64,000 nucleotides of DNA from Pseudomonas sp. BCA17 (GCF_004519405.1 NZ_SGWI01000010.1:1-64000); one strand, 5' to 3'. Shown: positions 17,225 through 26,853, counted from the first letter of the stretch. Numbers and translations: made by a program. The notes: generated by a model not told the origin, from the letters alone.

Positions 17225-18445
17225 TTAAGCTGGCTGCTCGTCCTGGCCCAGGCACGCCGCAGCGGTAAACAGCACGTCGGTGGACGAGTTCAGCGCGGTT
17301 TCCGCCGAATCCTGGAGTACGCCGATGATGAACCCGACGGCAACCACCTGCATGGCGATCTCACTGGGAATACCGAACAGGCTGCATGCCAGGGGAATCA
17401 GCAACAGCGAACCACCGGCCACACCCGAGGCGCCGCAGGCGCACACCGCCGCCACTACGCTGAGCAGCACCGCGGTAGGCAGGTCGACCGCAATCCCAAG
17501 GGTGTGTACGGCTGCCAGGGTCAACACGGTGATGGTGATGGCGGCGCCGGCCATGTTGATGGTGGCACCCAGCGGAATCGACACCGAGTAGGTGTCTTCA
17601 TGCAGGCCCAGGCGCTTGCTCAACGCGAGGTTCACCGGGATATTCGCCGCCGAACTGCGGGTGAAGAAAGCCGTGATGCCACTTTCACGCAGGCACATCA
17701 GCACCAGTGGGTAAGGGTTGCGGCGCAGTTTCCAGTACACGATGGCCGGGTTCATCACCAACGCCACAAACAGCATGCAGCCGATCAGCACGGCCAGCAG
17801 GTGAGCGTAGCCGAGCAGGGCGCCGAAGCCGGAGGTGGCCAGCGTCGACGCCACGAGACCAAAGATGCCCAGAGGCGCGAAGCGGATCACCACGCGCACT
17901 ATCAATGTCACGCCATTGGACAGGTCGTCGAGCACCGTGCGGGTCGTCTCACCGGCATGGCGAATGGCGACACCCAGGCCGATAGCCCAGGCCAGGATGC
18001 CGATAAAGTTGGCGTTCACCAGGGCATTGATCGGGTTATCCACCACGCTCAGTAGCAGGCTTTGCAGCACTTCGCCGATGCCGCCCGGGGCGCTGACTGT
18101 GGCGTCATGGGTGGCTAGCACGAGCGTCGAGGGGAACAGCGTGCTGCCGATCACCGCCACCACGGCGGCGGCAAAGGTGCCGAGCAGGTATAGGAACAGT
18201 ATCGGCTTGATATGGGTTTGCTGGCCATGTCTATGGTTGGCAATCGACGCCATCACCAACACAAACACCAGGATCGGCGCCACGCCCTTGAGTGCGGCGA
18301 CAAACACCTTGCCGATAAAACCGGTGGCCCTGGCGGCCTCAGGTGCAAGGAGTGCCAGGAGGATGCCTGCTGTCAGGCCGAGGACGATTTGCGTGACCAG
18401 GCTGACACGGGCCAGTCGTTGTAAAAGGGAAGGGGCAGCAGTCAT
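17225..18445 (-). CDS. sstT: serine/threonine transporter SstT
   Basis: Sodium-coupled serine/threonine uptake carrier of the dicarboxylate/amino acid:cation symporter family, 406 residues from the ATG at 18445 (a GTG two codons upstream is an alternative). Typical segments: SLVTQIVLGLTAGILLAL, ALKGVAPILVFVLVMASI, the serine-rich re-entrant loop TAFFTRSSAANIPVNL and the C-terminal GASGVAGGSLLLIPLACSLFG and VGFIIGVLQDSAETALNS, all characteristic of SstT rather than GltP. It is a single gene with its own terminator. Confidence 0.93.
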   Translation of the reverse strand: MTAAPSLLQRLARVSLVTQIVLGLTAGILLALLAPEAARATGFIGKVFVAALKGVAPILVFVLVMASIANHRHGQQTHIKPILFLYLLGTFAAAVVAVIGSTLFPSTLVLATHDATVSAPGGIGEVLQSLLLSVVDNPINALVNANFIGILAWAIGLGVAIRHAGETTRTVLDDLSNGVTLIVRVVIRFAPLGIFGLVASTLATSGFGALLGYAHLLAVLIGCMLFVALVMNPAIVYWKLRRNPYPLVLMCLRESGITAFFTRSSAANIPVNLALSKRLGLHEDTYSVSIPLGATINMAGAAITITVLTLAAVHTLGIAVDLPTAVLLSVVAAVCACGASGVAGGSLLLIPLACSLFGIPSEIAMQVVAVGFIIGVLQDSAETALNSSTDVLFTAAACLGQDEQPA

Positions 18446-18685
18446 AAACACTTGTCTCTAATTTTTTGAAGGTACAGCGGCGCACGCAGAAAAGGCTGTA
18501 GGACGCGAGGGCGCGAAGTCTAGCATGCCGTCATCCGTGCCCCAGGCGCTGCGACATCGCGTCACCCACGTCCCAGGGCCTTCGCCAAACCTGGACACAC
18601 TCTGTTAAGATTCCTGTCTCTCATCTTTCCTCTCTGTCAGCGAGCCCCTCGGGCTGTCGTTGATGTCGTTGTTTCTGGAGTTTTC

Positions 18686-19843
18686 ATGCTGTTTCCCATC
18701 CTGCTGCTGTCGGCCGCCGGCTTTACCGTGCTGACCACAGAATTCGTCATCGTCGGTTTATTGCCATCCATCGCCCGCGACCTGCACGTCAGCGTGTCCC
18801 AGGCGGGGCTGCTGGTGACATTGTTCGCCTTTACCGTGGCGGCGTTTGGTCCGTTTCTGACGGCGTACTTCGCCCGTTTCCCACGCAAACGCCTGTTTAT
18901 CACCATCCTGATCATGTTCGGCGTGGCCAATACCGTGGCGGCCCTTGCGCCGAATATCTGGATGATGGCGCTGGCGCGCTTGATTCCGGCCCTGGGGCTG
19001 CCGGTGTTCTGGGCCTTGGCCAGTGAGACGGCGGTGGATATCGTCGGCCCGGAGTACGCCGGGCGTGCGATCGAGAAAATCGGCTTCGGCATCGTCTGCG
19101 CCACAGTGTTTGGTATTCCCGTGGGTACGCTGATTTCCGACATGTTCGGCTGGCGCACTGCGTTTGCCATCCTTGCAGTGGTGGCTCTGGCCAAGGCGCT
19201 GCTGCTGTTTCTGTATTTGCCGGCAACCGAACCGAAGCGCGACCAAGTGACGTTGCGTTCGCAATTCAAGATCCTGCGCAACCCACTGATGCAGGGCCAT
19301 ATCCTGTTATCGATCCTGGTGTTCAGCGGCATGTTCACGGCCTACACCTACCTGGCGGACATCCTCGAGCGCCTGGCCGGGTTCGACGGTACGCTGGTGG
19401 GCTGGTGCCTGATGGGTTTTGGTGCGGTCGGCTTGATCGGCAATTCCCTTGGCGGGCGTGCGGTGGACCGGCACCCCTTGATCGCGTCCATGGTGTTCTG
19501 CGGCTTCATGATCGCGGGCATGGTGGCGCTGGTGCCGGCGATTCACTCTACGGTCGGCCTGGCTGCGGCGATGGCGGTGTGGGGCGTGACCCAGGCGGCG
19601 ATGTTCTTGGTCAGCCATGTGCGCTTGATGAAGGCCGCGCCCCATGCACCCGCGTTTGCCGCGTCGTTGAATATCGCCGGGGCCAATCTGGGGATTGGCC
19701 TGGGAGCGATGGTCGGGGGGCATGTGATCGACACCCTGGGCCTGGGCAGCCTGGGTTTCGCGGCCTCCGGGTTTATTCTGGTGTCGATCCTGCTGGCGCT
19801 GTGGCTGATGAGCGCCCGACCAACCCACGCGGCCAACGCCTGA
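18686..19843 (+). CDS. MFS transporter (DHA1-type exporter)
   Basis: A 385-residue permease with 12 predicted membrane helices. The N-terminal half has the motif FGPFLTAYFARFPRKRLF between helices 2 and 3 and TTEFVIVGLLPSIARDL in helix 1, typical of AraJ/YdhP-like drug or sugar exporters; helix 5 has GIPVGTLISDMFGWR. Substrate unknown. TGGAG lies seven bases before the ATG. The nhaR gene converges on it with four bases between stops. Confidence 0.87.
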   Translation: MLFPILLLSAAGFTVLTTEFVIVGLLPSIARDLHVSVSQAGLLVTLFAFTVAAFGPFLTAYFARFPRKRLFITILIMFGVANTVAALAPNIWMMALARLIPALGLPVFWALASETAVDIVGPEYAGRAIEKIGFGIVCATVFGIPVGTLISDMFGWRTAFAILAVVALAKALLLFLYLPATEPKRDQVTLRSQFKILRNPLMQGHILLSILVFSGMFTAYTYLADILERLAGFDGTLVGWCLMGFGAVGLIGNSLGGRAVDRHPLIASMVFCGFMIAGMVALVPAIHSTVGLAAAMAVWGVTQAAMFLVSHVRLMKAAPHAPAFAASLNIAGANLGIGLGAMVGGHVIDTLGLGSLGFAASGFILVSILLALWLMSARPTHAANA

Positions 19844-19847
19844 GGCC

Positions 19848-20750
19848 TCAGGGCAGCGTGGTAAACAATTCCCGTCGAGCACCCTCGGTAATGGCCACGA
19901 TGCCAGGGTGCTTGACCTTGCGCTCTACCGAGATCGCGTAAAACGACTCGGTCACCGCATCGGTCTGGCCGATCAGCGCCACACCGTATTGGCGCACCAC
20001 CTCGTCGGCGATCACGCTTGGCGCGATGAAAATCCCGCTGCCGGATTGGCCAAACGCCTGCATCAAGGCGCTGTCGTCAAACTCGCCAATGATCTTCGGT
20101 TGAATCTGCTGCTCGGCAAACCAGCGCTGCAAACGGCTGCGCACGACGGTTTCTGCCCCAGGAATCAACAGCGGCGCGCCCTGCAAGCACTGTGGGAAGT
20201 CGCCACTGTATTCGTCAGCCAATGCCTGGGTGGCGAAAAAACTGATGCCGCACTCGCCCAGCTTCTGACTGTAGCCCTTGATATCCAGGTGCGTAGGCAT
20301 CGGACTGTCGGAAATCACCAGGTCCAGGCGTTGGATCGCCAGGTCGGCCAACAGGCGTTCGAGTTTGTCCTCGCGACAGGTGATACGAATAGGCTCGCTT
20401 AGCTCCATGGTCGGCGCGATCAGCCGATAGACGATGGACTTGGGCACCACGTCCGCCACGCCGACCCGAAACAGGATCTGCTGCTCATTGGGCTGGGCGC
20501 GCAACATCGCCTCCAGTTCATTGCCGGTCTGGAACATTTGTTCGGCATAGGGCAGCGCCCTGCGCCCGGCTTCGGTCAGTTCCAACTGGCGCCCTACACG
20601 CTGAAACAGCGCTACACCGAAGGCTTGCTCCAGCAGGCTGATTTGCCCGCTGATGGTCTGGGGCGTGAGGTTCAACTGCTCGCAGGCGCGCACGATGCTG
20701 CCGGTCTTGGCCACCACCCAGAAGTAATGCAGTTGTCTGTAATTGAGCAT
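19848..20750 (-). CDS. nhaR: transcriptional activator NhaR, LysR family
   Basis: LysR-type regulator of 300 residues. The N-terminal helix-turn-helix (MLNYRQLHYFWVVAKTGSIV, LNLTPQTISGQISLLEQAFG) and the effector domain (PLLIPGAETVVRSRLQRWF, DDSALMQAFGQSGSGIFIAP) agree closely with NhaR of enterobacteria, which responds to sodium and controls nhaA. No nhaA is in the window, so the target here is unknown. It is divergent from the small lipoprotein gene at 20885. Confidence 0.9.
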   Translation of the reverse strand: MLNYRQLHYFWVVAKTGSIVRACEQLNLTPQTISGQISLLEQAFGVALFQRVGRQLELTEAGRRALPYAEQMFQTGNELEAMLRAQPNEQQILFRVGVADVVPKSIVYRLIAPTMELSEPIRITCREDKLERLLADLAIQRLDLVISDSPMPTHLDIKGYSQKLGECGISFFATQALADEYSGDFPQCLQGAPLLIPGAETVVRSRLQRWFAEQQIQPKIIGEFDDSALMQAFGQSGSGIFIAPSVIADEVVRQYGVALIGQTDAVTESFYAISVERKVKHPGIVAITEGARRELFTTLP

Positions 20751-20884
20751 GTGGGTCTACAGTTCGTTAAACCCGAAGTATATGTCATAAAAATACGAAT
20801 TTTCCTGAACTGTTTGCCTCCCTAGAATGCGTCGCTATCGCGGGGCCACTATTTGGGCTCTCTGGTTCTAAGGAGAAATACATC

Positions 20885-21136
20885 ATGAAACTCAATTCCC
20901 TGGGCGCGGCATCGTTGCTTGCGCTTTCATTGGTAATGGTTGGCGGCTGTGATCAAGTTGAAAAAAGTGCGCAGCAGGTGATGGGCAAGGCTACCGAGTC
21001 GGCCAAGCAAGTTATCGATGAAACCCATAAGGCCGCCGAGCAGGCCCTGAGCGAAGCGACCCAGGGCTTGATCAGCCCTGAGAAGAAAGACCAGGACGCC
21101 GAAAAGGCGTCTGAATCCGATACCAAAGAAACCTAA
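20885..21136 (+). CDS. small putative lipoprotein
   Basis: An 83-residue protein with a lipoprotein signal peptide; the lipobox is VGGC with the modified Cys at residue 22. The mature part is one long charged helix (Lys/Glu/Ala-rich, heptad-like, KSAQQVMGKATESAKQVIDE), ending in an acidic tail. A strong AAGGAG precedes the ATG. It lies 31 bases before terC and may be co-transcribed with it. Family not recognised; it resembles late-embryogenesis-like helical stress proteins in composition only. Confidence 0.75.
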   Translation: MKLNSLGAASLLALSLVMVGGCDQVEKSAQQVMGKATESAKQVIDETHKAAEQALSEATQGLISPEKKDQDAEKASESDTKET

Positions 21137-21167
21137 TTCCCCAGCCTCACCACCTCAGGACTGACCT

Positions 21168-21917
21168 ATGGATTATCTTTTACAGCTGGCTGCAAGCCCC
21201 ACTGCCTGGGTAGCGTTGGCCACCTTGATCGTGATGGAAATCGTGCTGGGCATCGATAACCTGATCTTTATCTCGATTCTCACCAACAAGTTGCCGGAGA
21301 AACACCGGGCGAAAGCGCGACGTATCGGCATCAGCATGGCATTGGTCCTGCGCCTGGGCCTTTTGAGCACCATCGCGTTCATCGTGCAGTTGACGACGCC
21401 GGTGATCGAAGTCTTCGGCCAGGCATTTTCGTGGAAGGACATGATCCTGATCGCCGGTGGCTTGTTCCTGGTATGGAAGGCGACCACCGAAATCCATCAC
21501 AGCATGGACCCGGAGCCGGAAGAGAAGGTCAGCGCCGGTAATGGCGTGTCCATCGGTTTTGCGGCTGCGATCGGCCAGATCCTGATGCTCGACCTGGTGT
21601 TTTCCATCGACAGCATCATCACCGCCGTGGGCATGACCGAGCACTTGCCGATCATGATCATTGCCGTGGTGGTCTCGGTGATCGTGATGCTGGTGGCGGC
21701 GGAACCGTTGGCCAAGTTCATCAACGACAACCCGACGGTGGTGATGCTGGCCCTGGGCTTCCTGATCATGATCGGCATGACCTTGATCGCCGAAGGCTTC
21801 GGCGCCCATGTGCCAAAAGGTTATGTATACGCGGCCATGGCGTTCTCGGCGGCGATCGAACTGCTGAACATGGCGCGACGTAATCGCCACAAACGCTTGC
21901 TCGCTGCCAGACAGTAA
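21168..21917 (+). CDS. TerC family integral membrane protein
   Basis: A 249-residue protein with seven to eight membrane helices and the TerC pattern: VLGIDNLIFISILTNKLP near residue 27-45 and MLDLVFSIDSIITAVGM near 140-156, each with the acidic residues thought to bind metal. Members such as the Alx and TerC proteins take part in manganese export or tellurite resistance. Here the neighbours give no tellurite genes, so metal export is the more likely role. Confidence 0.9.
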   Translation: MDYLLQLAASPTAWVALATLIVMEIVLGIDNLIFISILTNKLPEKHRAKARRIGISMALVLRLGLLSTIAFIVQLTTPVIEVFGQAFSWKDMILIAGGLFLVWKATTEIHHSMDPEPEEKVSAGNGVSIGFAAAIGQILMLDLVFSIDSIITAVGMTEHLPIMIIAVVVSVIVMLVAAEPLAKFINDNPTVVMLALGFLIMIGMTLIAEGFGAHVPKGYVYAAMAFSAAIELLNMARRNRHKRLLAARQ

Positions 21918-21929
21918 GAGGTGATAGGC

Positions 21930-21968
21930 AAAGGCCAACTGTGCTCCACGAGCCCAGTTGGCCTTTTG
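21930..21968 (+). terminator. intrinsic terminator of terC
   Basis: AAAGGCCAACTG, a loop of about 13 bases, CAGTTGGCCTTTT. Located 13 bases after the terC stop and ahead of selD, so selD needs its own promoter. Confidence 0.88.
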
Positions 21969-22010
21969 CTGTCTGGTAGACTCCACTCACTTGTCAGCTT
22001 GAGGACCACC

Positions 22011-23045
22011 ATGAACGAGCCTATTCGCCTCACCCAATACAGCCACGGCGCGGGTTGCGGCTGCAAGATTTCGCCCCAGGTACTGGAAGTGATCCTTGCC
22101 GGCAGTGGTGCGCAGAACCTCGACCCCAACCTGTGGGTGGGTAATGCCTCGCGCGATGATGCGGCGGTCTACGCCATCGACGACGAGCGTGGCGTGGTCT
22201 CCACCACTGATTTCTTCATGCCGATTGTCGATGACCCCTTCGACTTCGGCCGCATTGCCGCGACCAATGCCATCAGCGATATCTACGCCATGGGCGGCGA
22301 CCCACTGATGGCCATTGCCATTCTCGGCTGGCCGGTGAATGTGCTGGCGCCGGAGATTGCCCGGGAGGTCATTCGTGGTGGCCGTTCGGTGTGTGACGCA
22401 GCGGGCATCCCTCTGGCCGGTGGCCACTCCATTGATGCGCCGGAGCCGATCTTCGGTCTGGCCGTGACCGGTATCGTGCAAAAGCGCCATATGAAACGCA
22501 ACGACACCGCCACTGCCGGCTGCAAGTTGTATCTGACCAAACCACTGGGCATCGGCGTTCTGACTACCGCTGAAAAGAAGGGCAAATTGCGCGAGGCCGA
22601 TGTGGGCCTGGCCCGCGACTGGATGTGCACCCTCAACAAACCGGGCAGCCGTTTCGGTAAGCTGCCCGGCGTGACGGCCATGACTGATGTGACCGGTTTC
22701 GGCTTGCTGGGGCACTTGGTGGAAATGGCCGATGGCAGTGGCCTGACGGCGCGCATCGAATACGCCAAAGTACCGTTGCTGCCGGGCGTAGAGTATTACC
22801 TGGACCAAGGCTGCATGCCCGGGGGTACGTTGCGTAACTTCGACAGCTACGCGAGCAAACTCGGGCGCCTTCAGGAATTGCACAAGCGCGTGCTGTGCGA
22901 TCCGCAGACCAGTGGTGGCTTGTTGATTGCCGTGACGCCCGAGGGCGACGCCGAATTCCATACAGTCGCCGCCGAACTGGGCTTGAGCCTCGAATCGATC
23001 GGCGAGTTGGGTGAGCGACAGACCCATGCGGTAGAGGTGTTTTGA
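22011..23045 (+). CDS. selD: selenide, water dikinase SelD
   Basis: Makes selenophosphate from selenide and ATP. The 344-residue product has the catalytic cysteine C16 and Lys19 in GAGCGCKISPQ (both cysteines are TGC, so this is the Cys and not the selenocysteine form), the metal/ATP aspartates in NASRDDAAVYAID and TTDFFMPIVDDP, and GGHSIDAPEPIFGL. The open frame is longer upstream, but ATG at 22011 has TGAGGA in front. It overlaps selU by one base (TGATG), so the two are co-translated. No selA/selB is seen in the window; selenophosphate is needed at least for the tRNA modification by SelU. Confidence 0.95.
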   Translation: MNEPIRLTQYSHGAGCGCKISPQVLEVILAGSGAQNLDPNLWVGNASRDDAAVYAIDDERGVVSTTDFFMPIVDDPFDFGRIAATNAISDIYAMGGDPLMAIAILGWPVNVLAPEIAREVIRGGRSVCDAAGIPLAGGHSIDAPEPIFGLAVTGIVQKRHMKRNDTATAGCKLYLTKPLGIGVLTTAEKKGKLREADVGLARDWMCTLNKPGSRFGKLPGVTAMTDVTGFGLLGHLVEMADGSGLTARIEYAKVPLLPGVEYYLDQGCMPGGTLRNFDSYASKLGRLQELHKRVLCDPQTSGGLLIAVTPEGDAEFHTVAAELGLSLESIGELGERQTHAVEVF

Positions 23046-24139
23046 TGGCTGCTGACATCACCGACTACCGCGATATTTTCCTCAATGATCGGCCGATGAT
23101 GGATACCCGTGCGCCGATCGAGTTCACCAAGGGGGCGTTCCCCGGGGTGATCAACTTGCCGCTGATGACCGATGACGAGCGGCAACGGGTCGGCACCTGC
23201 TACAAGCAGCAGGGCCAGCAGGCAGCCATTGTGCTGGGGCATGAACTGGTGTCCGGGGCGATCAAGGCAGAGCGCATCGAACAATGGGCGCAGTTCGCCA
23301 AGGCCAATCCCGACGGCTACCTGTACTGTTTTCGGGGTGGGTTGCGCTCACAGATCGTGCAGCAGTGGCTGAAGACCGAAGCTGGCATTGAGTATCCACG
23401 GGTCGGCGGTGGCTACAAGGCCATGCGCACCTTTCTGTTGGAGACCTTGGAGCAGGCGACGCACGCGTGCGATTTCGTGTTGCTGGGCGGCATGACGGGC
23501 ACCGGCAAAACCGAAGTGCTCAGCCAGCTGCACAATGCGCTGGATCTGGAGGGGCATGCCAATCACCGCGGCTCCAGCTTCGGCAAGCGTGCTACGGCGC
23601 AGCCGTCCAACATCGATTTCGAAAACCGCCTGGCGGTGGACCTGCTGAAAAAACGCGCCGGGGGTATCGAACAGTTTGTGGTCGAGGACGAGAGCCGCAT
23701 GATCGGCAGTTGTGCGCTGCCACTGCCGTTGCACAAAGGCATGCAGACGTTTCCGATGGTCTGGCTCGAAGACAGCCTGGAGGGTCGTGTCGAGCGGATC
23801 CTGCGTGATTACGTGGTCGAACTCTGTGCCGAATTCATCAAGGTCTATGGCGAAACCGGTCAGGTACGGTTTGCCGAGCGCCTGACCCAGAGCCTGGCCA
23901 ATATTCACAAGCGCCTGGGCGGCGAACGCTTCCAGCGGCTACAGGCAATCTTGCAGGACGCCTTGGCGGAACAGGCCCGCACGGGTGCAGTGGACCTGCA
24001 CCGAGACTGGATCGAAGGGCTGCTGCGCGAGTATTACGACCCGATGTACGCCTTTCAAAAGGAAAGCAAAGGCGCTCGGATCGAGTTTTCGGGAGAGCAG
24101 GGGGCCGTGGTGGAGTATCTGCGTGAAAGGACGGGGTGA
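23045..24139 (+). CDS. selU: tRNA 2-selenouridine synthase SelU (MnmH)
   Basis: Replaces sulphur by selenium (by way of a geranylated intermediate) in mnm5s2U34 of tRNAs for Lys, Glu and Gln. The 364-residue product has an N-terminal rhodanese domain with the catalytic C95 (YCFRGGLRSQ) and a C-terminal P-loop domain with GGMTGTGKT at 148-156. The ATG overlaps the selD stop; a TTG just upstream in frame is a weaker candidate. Confidence 0.93.
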   Translation: MAADITDYRDIFLNDRPMMDTRAPIEFTKGAFPGVINLPLMTDDERQRVGTCYKQQGQQAAIVLGHELVSGAIKAERIEQWAQFAKANPDGYLYCFRGGLRSQIVQQWLKTEAGIEYPRVGGGYKAMRTFLLETLEQATHACDFVLLGGMTGTGKTEVLSQLHNALDLEGHANHRGSSFGKRATAQPSNIDFENRLAVDLLKKRAGGIEQFVVEDESRMIGSCALPLPLHKGMQTFPMVWLEDSLEGRVERILRDYVVELCAEFIKVYGETGQVRFAERLTQSLANIHKRLGGERFQRLQAILQDALAEQARTGAVDLHRDWIEGLLREYYDPMYAFQKESKGARIEFSGEQGAVVEYLRERTG

Positions 24140-24168
24140 CCTTTCTGGCCCCCCATGCCTGAGAGTAA

Positions 24169-25224
24169 CTAGAGGATGACCGCCCCGATCAGCCCACACA
24201 CCACACCCACCAACATGGTCAACCCGGCCACCGTCACCAGCACCCGCGCATCGAAATCCTTGCGCAGCATCAGCAGTGAAGGCAGGCTCACGCTCGGCAA
24301 GGTCATCAGCAAGGCCACGGCCGGGCCGGTGCCCATGCCCAAGGTCATCATGGTTTGTACGATAGGGATTTCGGCGGCGGTCGGAATCACGAACAAGGTG
24401 CCGACAATCGCTAATGGCACCAGCCAGAGCAGGTTGTTGGCCATGGCCCCATCCACATGGGGAAACAACCAGACCCGCGCTGCGCCCAGGAGCAGCACGG
24501 CCAGGATATAGACCGGGATGGTGCTCCAGAACAATTGCCACAGGGTGCGCAGCCAGCGGCTCAGGAACGGCTGCGACTCCACCAGGCTGACTTCTGCCAC
24601 CGCCTCCAGTGCGGCATCCGGCACCTGCTCCGGACGCGCAATACGTTGGGCCACCAGGGACACGCCCACCACCAGCACAATTCCCGCCACCAAGCGCAGC
24701 GCGGTAAACCCCCAGCCTAGAACAAAGCCCATGAATACCAACGTGGCCGGGTTCAGCACCGGATTGGCAATCCAGAACGCCAACGCCGCACCCACTGAAA
24801 CCTGCTGACGACGCAGGCCCGCCGCCACTGGCGCCGCGCAGCAACTGCACATCATCCCGGGCAGGGCGAACAGCCCACCGCGCACGGTCGACCCCAACCC
24901 GGCCTTGCCAAACAGACGTAGCAGCCAGTCGCGCGGAATCAACACTTGCAGCAGCGAGCCGAGAATCACCGCCAGCACCGCGGCTTTCCAGATCGCCAGG
25001 AAATACACCTGGGCATACGCCAGCGCCGCCGTCAGAGGCGCCGTTTGTTGATCGTTGAGGATTGACGCGCCGATGCTGTGGTTATCCGCCGCCACGAATG
25101 CCTTGAAGTAATAGGGCGACCACTTCACGTAGTAAAGGCCGACGCAGGCAACCAGGAGGAACAGGGCGGGCTTCCACCAGAAAGACCAGCCCCGGGCGGG
25201 CTGGGTGGACGTGAGGTTGGGCAT
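24169..25224 (-). CDS. permease (ArsP_1/UPF0718 family)
   Basis: Inner-membrane protein of 351 residues with about eight helices in two similar halves. The first half holds GGLFALPGMMCSCCAAPVAAGLRRQQVSVGAALAFWIANPVLNP; the CSCC cluster and the following Pro-rich helix are hallmarks of the ArsP/UPF0718 permeases, some of which export organoarsenicals. The second half has AIVGTLFVIPTAAEIPIVQ. No arsenic genes are nearby, so the substrate is open. ATG at 25224 replaces an in-frame TTG eight codons upstream. Confidence 0.82.
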   Translation of the reverse strand: MPNLTSTQPARGWSFWWKPALFLLVACVGLYYVKWSPYYFKAFVAADNHSIGASILNDQQTAPLTAALAYAQVYFLAIWKAAVLAVILGSLLQVLIPRDWLLRLFGKAGLGSTVRGGLFALPGMMCSCCAAPVAAGLRRQQVSVGAALAFWIANPVLNPATLVFMGFVLGWGFTALRLVAGIVLVVGVSLVAQRIARPEQVPDAALEAVAEVSLVESQPFLSRWLRTLWQLFWSTIPVYILAVLLLGAARVWLFPHVDGAMANNLLWLVPLAIVGTLFVIPTAAEIPIVQTMMTLGMGTGPAVALLMTLPSVSLPSLLMLRKDFDARVLVTVAGLTMLVGVVCGLIGAVIL

Positions 25225-25268
25225 GCTGATGATCCGAAGGTGAGTCAATATCGGTGCATCATACGCCC

Positions 25269-25970
25269 TCAGATGTCAGCGCTCACCTGGGTTGCTTCCG
25301 GGCAGGTCTGTTGGCCGTTGTTCAAACCCTGCTGGTAGTTGCGGCTCAGCAATGATGCTTTGCCGTTGTGCCAGGTCAATGTCAGCACGTACAACGTATC
25401 GTAGTCATTGCCGGACCAATCGTGGGCGATGGTGTACTTCGAGCCCACCGCTTCGCTGGCCACTTTGTTGATCAGCTCCGGCAGGTAGCCGTGGGACCAG
25501 GCGGTGTAGATGATCGCATTGTGGTACTTGTCCTCCACCAATTCGTCGGCGAGGGCGCTGGTGTCGTTGGCGGAGTACTTGATATTCACCGGCAGGCCGA
25601 GCTTGATGGCGCTGGGCCCGATGGTCATCAATGGACGAATGTAGCTGTAGGAATTGTCATGCTCACCTTCCTCGACATTGCGCGTCGGGTTGGAGGCAAA
25701 CACATAGTTGGCCTTGCCGAATTTTTCCGGCAACACGGTGGCCAGGTTCATCGCGCGGTTGAGGCCCTGGCAGTTGAGCTGGCCCAGGCCGCCGGCAGGT
25801 TTTTCACCATGGCGCAGGAACACCAGGGTTTGCACGCCATCCACCGGCCCGGCATTGATGAGCGGGGATTCAAGGGTCAAGCCGATTGCACCGCCGAGTA
25901 ATAACAATGATGGCAGCACGTAGGTGTAGCGTTTGAGTCGTTTTACAAGGCACAAAGGTGAGATTGTCAT
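25269..25970 (-). CDS. histidine phosphatase-like exported protein
   Basis: A 233-residue protein with a single N-terminal hydrophobic segment (YVLPSLLLLGGAIGLTL) that works as anchor or signal. The mature part begins with VQTLVFLRHGEKPAGG, the RHG motif of the histidine phosphatase superfamily, and has a second His in YTAWSHGYLPELI that could complete the site. Phosphatase activity in the periplasm is inferred from the motif only. Start ATG at 25970 is used; a further ATG/GTG region upstream is less likely. Confidence 0.7.
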   Translation of the reverse strand: MTISPLCLVKRLKRYTYVLPSLLLLGGAIGLTLESPLINAGPVDGVQTLVFLRHGEKPAGGLGQLNCQGLNRAMNLATVLPEKFGKANYVFASNPTRNVEEGEHDNSYSYIRPLMTIGPSAIKLGLPVNIKYSANDTSALADELVEDKYHNAIIYTAWSHGYLPELINKVASEAVGSKYTIAHDWSGNDYDTLYVLTLTWHNGKASLLSRNYQQGLNNGQQTCPEATQVSADI

Positions 25971-26136
25971 TGTCGGTTCGAGTCTGCATTTCAACGTTTT
26001 GGCGCACGTAAGAGTGCACTTTGGCGCTTTGGTTCGCCTGTGCGGCAGCCTAGCGTGGCTATGTTGCGTAATGATGACCCATGCAGGGCGAGGCCCAGAT
26101 GACTATGATGAGGGCTTTCAGCCTGGGGATTTTCCG

Positions 26137-26835
26137 ATGAATGCACTCGCCGCTTTCCCGATCAACAGCAAATGGCCTGCCCAGCACCCGGAGCGCTTGC
26201 AGCTGTATTCGTTGCCGACGCCCAACGGCGTCAAAGTGTCGATCATGCTTGAAGAGTTGGGGTTGCCGTATGAGGCGCACAAGGTCAGCTTCGAGACGCA
26301 GGACCAGCTATCCCCCGAGTTCATGTCCCTGAACCCCAATAACAAGATCCCTGCGATCATCGACCCGAATGGCCCCAGCGGCCAGCCGCTGGCGTTGTTC
26401 GAGTCCGGTGCGATCCTGATCTACCTTGCGGAAAAGACCAGCCAACTGCTGTCCGAAGACCCTGCTACCCGCTATGAAACGATCCAGTGGCTGATGTTCC
26501 AGATGGCCGGTATCGGCCCGATGTTCGGTCAGGTGGGTTTCTTCAACAAGTTTGCCGGCAAGGCTTATGAAGACAAGCGCCCGCGTGACCGCTACATCGC
26601 GGAGTCCCGACGTTTGCTGGCGGTACTGGAAAAACGCCTGCTGGGCCGCACCTGGATCATGGGTGATGACTACAGCATTGCCGACATCGCGACGTTCCCG
26701 TGGATCCGCAACCTGATCGGCTTCTATGAAGCCGGCGACCTGGTGGGTATTGCCGACTTCCCTAACGTGCTGCGTGCACTGGACGGGTTTGTGGCACGTC
26801 CGGCGGTGATCCGTGGCCTGAGTATTCCTGGCTGA
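26137..26835 (+). CDS. glutathione S-transferase, Nu-class/YghU-like
   Basis: A 232-residue GST. The thioredoxin-fold half has LQLYSLPTPNGVKVSIMLEELGLPYEAHKV and the cis-Pro/SNAIL-like site NPNNKIPAIIDP...LFESGAILIYLAEK; the helical half has GDDYSIADIATFPWIRNL. The TPNGVKVSI segment, with Asn rather than Tyr/Ser near the glutathione thiol, is the mark of the YfcG/YghU (Nu) class, which often shows disulphide-bond reductase activity. It is followed 18 bases later by the PhzF gene, probably one operon. Confidence 0.88.
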   Translation: MNALAAFPINSKWPAQHPERLQLYSLPTPNGVKVSIMLEELGLPYEAHKVSFETQDQLSPEFMSLNPNNKIPAIIDPNGPSGQPLALFESGAILIYLAEKTSQLLSEDPATRYETIQWLMFQMAGIGPMFGQVGFFNKFAGKAYEDKRPRDRYIAESRRLLAVLEKRLLGRTWIMGDDYSIADIATFPWIRNLIGFYEAGDLVGIADFPNVLRALDGFVARPAVIRGLSIPG

Positions 26836-26853
26836 ACCGCAAAGAGTTGAAGT

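Noticed and set aside
20751..20884. Possible manganese (yybP-ykoY) riboswitch upstream of the lipoprotein-terC genes
   Set aside because: TerC genes can follow this riboswitch, but I find no matching conserved core in the leader.
22056..22064. Selenocysteine in SelD
   Set aside because: Both positions in the GAGCGCK motif are TGC codons; no TGA is used.
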